From assembly GCA_029287815.1 (NCBI GenBank), contig JARFQK010000108.1:1-6815 (forward strand): DNA of 6,815 nucleotides, read 5' to 3'. The notes beneath the pieces were generated by a model. It worked only from the letters and a program-made list of their open reading frames with translations. It searched no databases and was not told where the DNA came from. The stretch comes from Gammaproteobacteria bacterium (GTDB lineage Bacteria > Pseudomonadota > Gammaproteobacteria > SZUA-229). This document shows positions 5,794-6,815 of this stretch, piece after piece (positions within the stretch are counted from its first letter, which is position 1; each line of letters starts with the position of its first letter). Made by a program: the position numbers and the translations under genes.

Positions 5794-6786
5794 TTAAATG
5801 CGAATAAAGTAGGTGTGATAAATATGCATGGCCGCGACAAGTATCGCGAGAATAATCACCCAAAAACTAATGTAAGCCAACATCGATTGGCGCGCCTTGG
5901 TTTTCTCTAGCCAGGTACGTGGTTTGACCCCTTTCAGTAACAGGACCAGCTTGGCAGACAAATTCACACAAACGACATTCACAGCCAACAACAAACCGGC
6001 ACCCATCGCCAGATGGAAATTGCCACTGGCGATCATCAAGCCCAGGGTCGCGGTGGGCGGCAGGATGGCAACAGCGACCATGACCCCTACCAGCGCGCTG
6101 GATAGCCCGGTGGTCAGCGACAAAATCGCGGCGGCGCCCGACACCAACGCCAGCACGATGCCATCCAATCCGACATCGGTACGTGCCATCAATTCGCGCG
6201 ATTCGATGTTGACCGGCCAAAACAAGCCGATTAAAAGAGCCAGGCACAGCGCCAGCAACATGCCTGCAAAGTTCGTTTTCAGGGCGCGCGTGATTAAAAC
6301 CCGATCTCCCAGGGCCGTGCCGAAAGCTAACGCGATGTTCGGCCCGAGTAGCGGTGCAATCACCATGGCACCAATCACCACCGCAACGTTGTCTTCGATG
6401 AGGCCGATGGCAGCCACGATGGTGGAAAACACCACCAGTAGCAGGTAGTTGGAGTCAAGGCGTGCCCCGGCTTCTACACTGGCATAGATTTCTTCGCGGG
6501 CCCGGGTGCCGGCATATTTCTTTTCTTTCTCCTCAACCTCTGCCGAGCGGGGAATAATGGCCTCGACTGGTTTGATCAGGATGCGCCAGTTCTCTGAACC
6601 CGACAGCGACGACTGAATCGCATCGATGACAGTTTGCGTTTTCTCTGGTTGTACGACCAGCTGCATACTGCACCGTGTTTCTTCCTCGCCATCACCGATC
6701 CAGCACTCGAGGATTTCTTGCTGCTCGGCAATACTTCGTATCGTATCGGCGTGGCCGCAATCGGCGAGGATTTCGATGATGCGCAT
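5794..6786 (-). CDS. DUF389 / TIGR00341 family membrane protein
   Basis: This 330-residue protein fits the DUF389 (TIGR00341) family. The N-terminal 110 residues form a soluble alpha/beta domain of unknown role that ends in a charged linker (EVEEKEKKY, 83-91). From about 112 on there are roughly six to seven membrane helices. Two family signatures stand out: GAMVIAPLLGP at 139-149 and ALVGVMVAVAILPP at 231-244, each with Gly/Pro breaks in hydrophobic helices that suggest a two-part, possibly inverted-repeat transport core. The family has no established function. The surrounding ion-transport genes are compatible with a transport role but prove nothing. The ATG (complement of 6784-6786) has only a weak AAGAG upstream in the remaining 29 bases. 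It is divergent in direction from all other genes in the window. Confidence 0.88.
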   Translation of the reverse strand: MRIIEILADCGHADTIRSIAEQQEILECWIGDGEEETRCSMQLVVQPEKTQTVIDAIQSSLSGSENWRILIKPVEAIIPRSAEVEEKEKKYAGTRAREEIYASVEAGARLDSNYLLLVVFSTIVAAIGLIEDNVAVVIGAMVIAPLLGPNIALAFGTALGDRVLITRALKTNFAGMLLALCLALLIGLFWPVNIESRELMARTDVGLDGIVLALVSGAAAILSLTTGLSSALVGVMVAVAILPPTATLGLMIASGNFHLAMGAGLLLAVNVVCVNLSAKLVLLLKGVKPRTWLEKTKARQSMLAYISFWVIILAILVAAMHIYHTYFIRI

Positions 6787-6815
6787 TCAGCGGGCTCTTG
6801 GAAAATTGGAAATGT

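Noticed and set aside
5897..6448. 183-codon plus-strand frame opposite the DUF389 gene
   Set aside because: It is antisense to a clear membrane protein, with a Thr/Ala/Pro-rich composition typical of a shadow frame.

Overview
The window reads as a piece of proteobacterial, probably gammaproteobacterial, chromosome of moderate GC. It has Shine-Dalgarno-led genes, short or overlapping intergenic gaps in the gene pairs, and protein sequences of proteobacterial character. No rRNA, tRNA, CRISPR array or intact insertion sequence was seen. The lineage cannot be fixed further from sequence alone.

Layout. (1) 3-41 is the last 12 codons of an upstream gene, whose TAA overlaps the ATG of the next gene in a TAATG junction. 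(2) 41-1303 is a CNNM/CorC-type (DUF21-CBS-CorC_HlyC) membrane protein. (3) 1304-1569 is a non-coding gap holding a REP doublet (REPIN-like) with perfect 21-bp arms, then a possible leader hairpin. (4) 1570-2430 is a tight two-gene unit: a small DUF211 protein and a VIT1/CCC1-like membrane protein. (5) 2432-2914 is the gutted relic of a type II cation P-type ATPase. Its N-terminus and the segment after the P domain are fused in one frame, with the whole catalytic middle missing. (6) 2982-4367 is an MscS-family mechanosensitive channel. (7) 4368-4729 is a 362-bp non-coding gap with a small palindrome and an ATTGCCA repeat cluster. (8) 4730-5692 is a CorA-family divalent cation transporter. (9) 5693-5793 is a convergent intergenic region. 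(10) 5794-6786, on the minus strand, is a DUF389/TIGR00341 membrane protein.

Every complete gene except the small DUF211 protein encodes an integral membrane protein, and most belong to families that move or sense inorganic ions (Mg, Fe/Mn-like, Ca-like, osmotic solutes). The region looks like a cluster of ion-homeostasis genes built from several transcription units rather than one operon. The least described part is the DUF211 + VIT1-like pair. It probably once continued into the P-type ATPase, which would have made a three-gene metal-handling operon that has since decayed at its 3' end.
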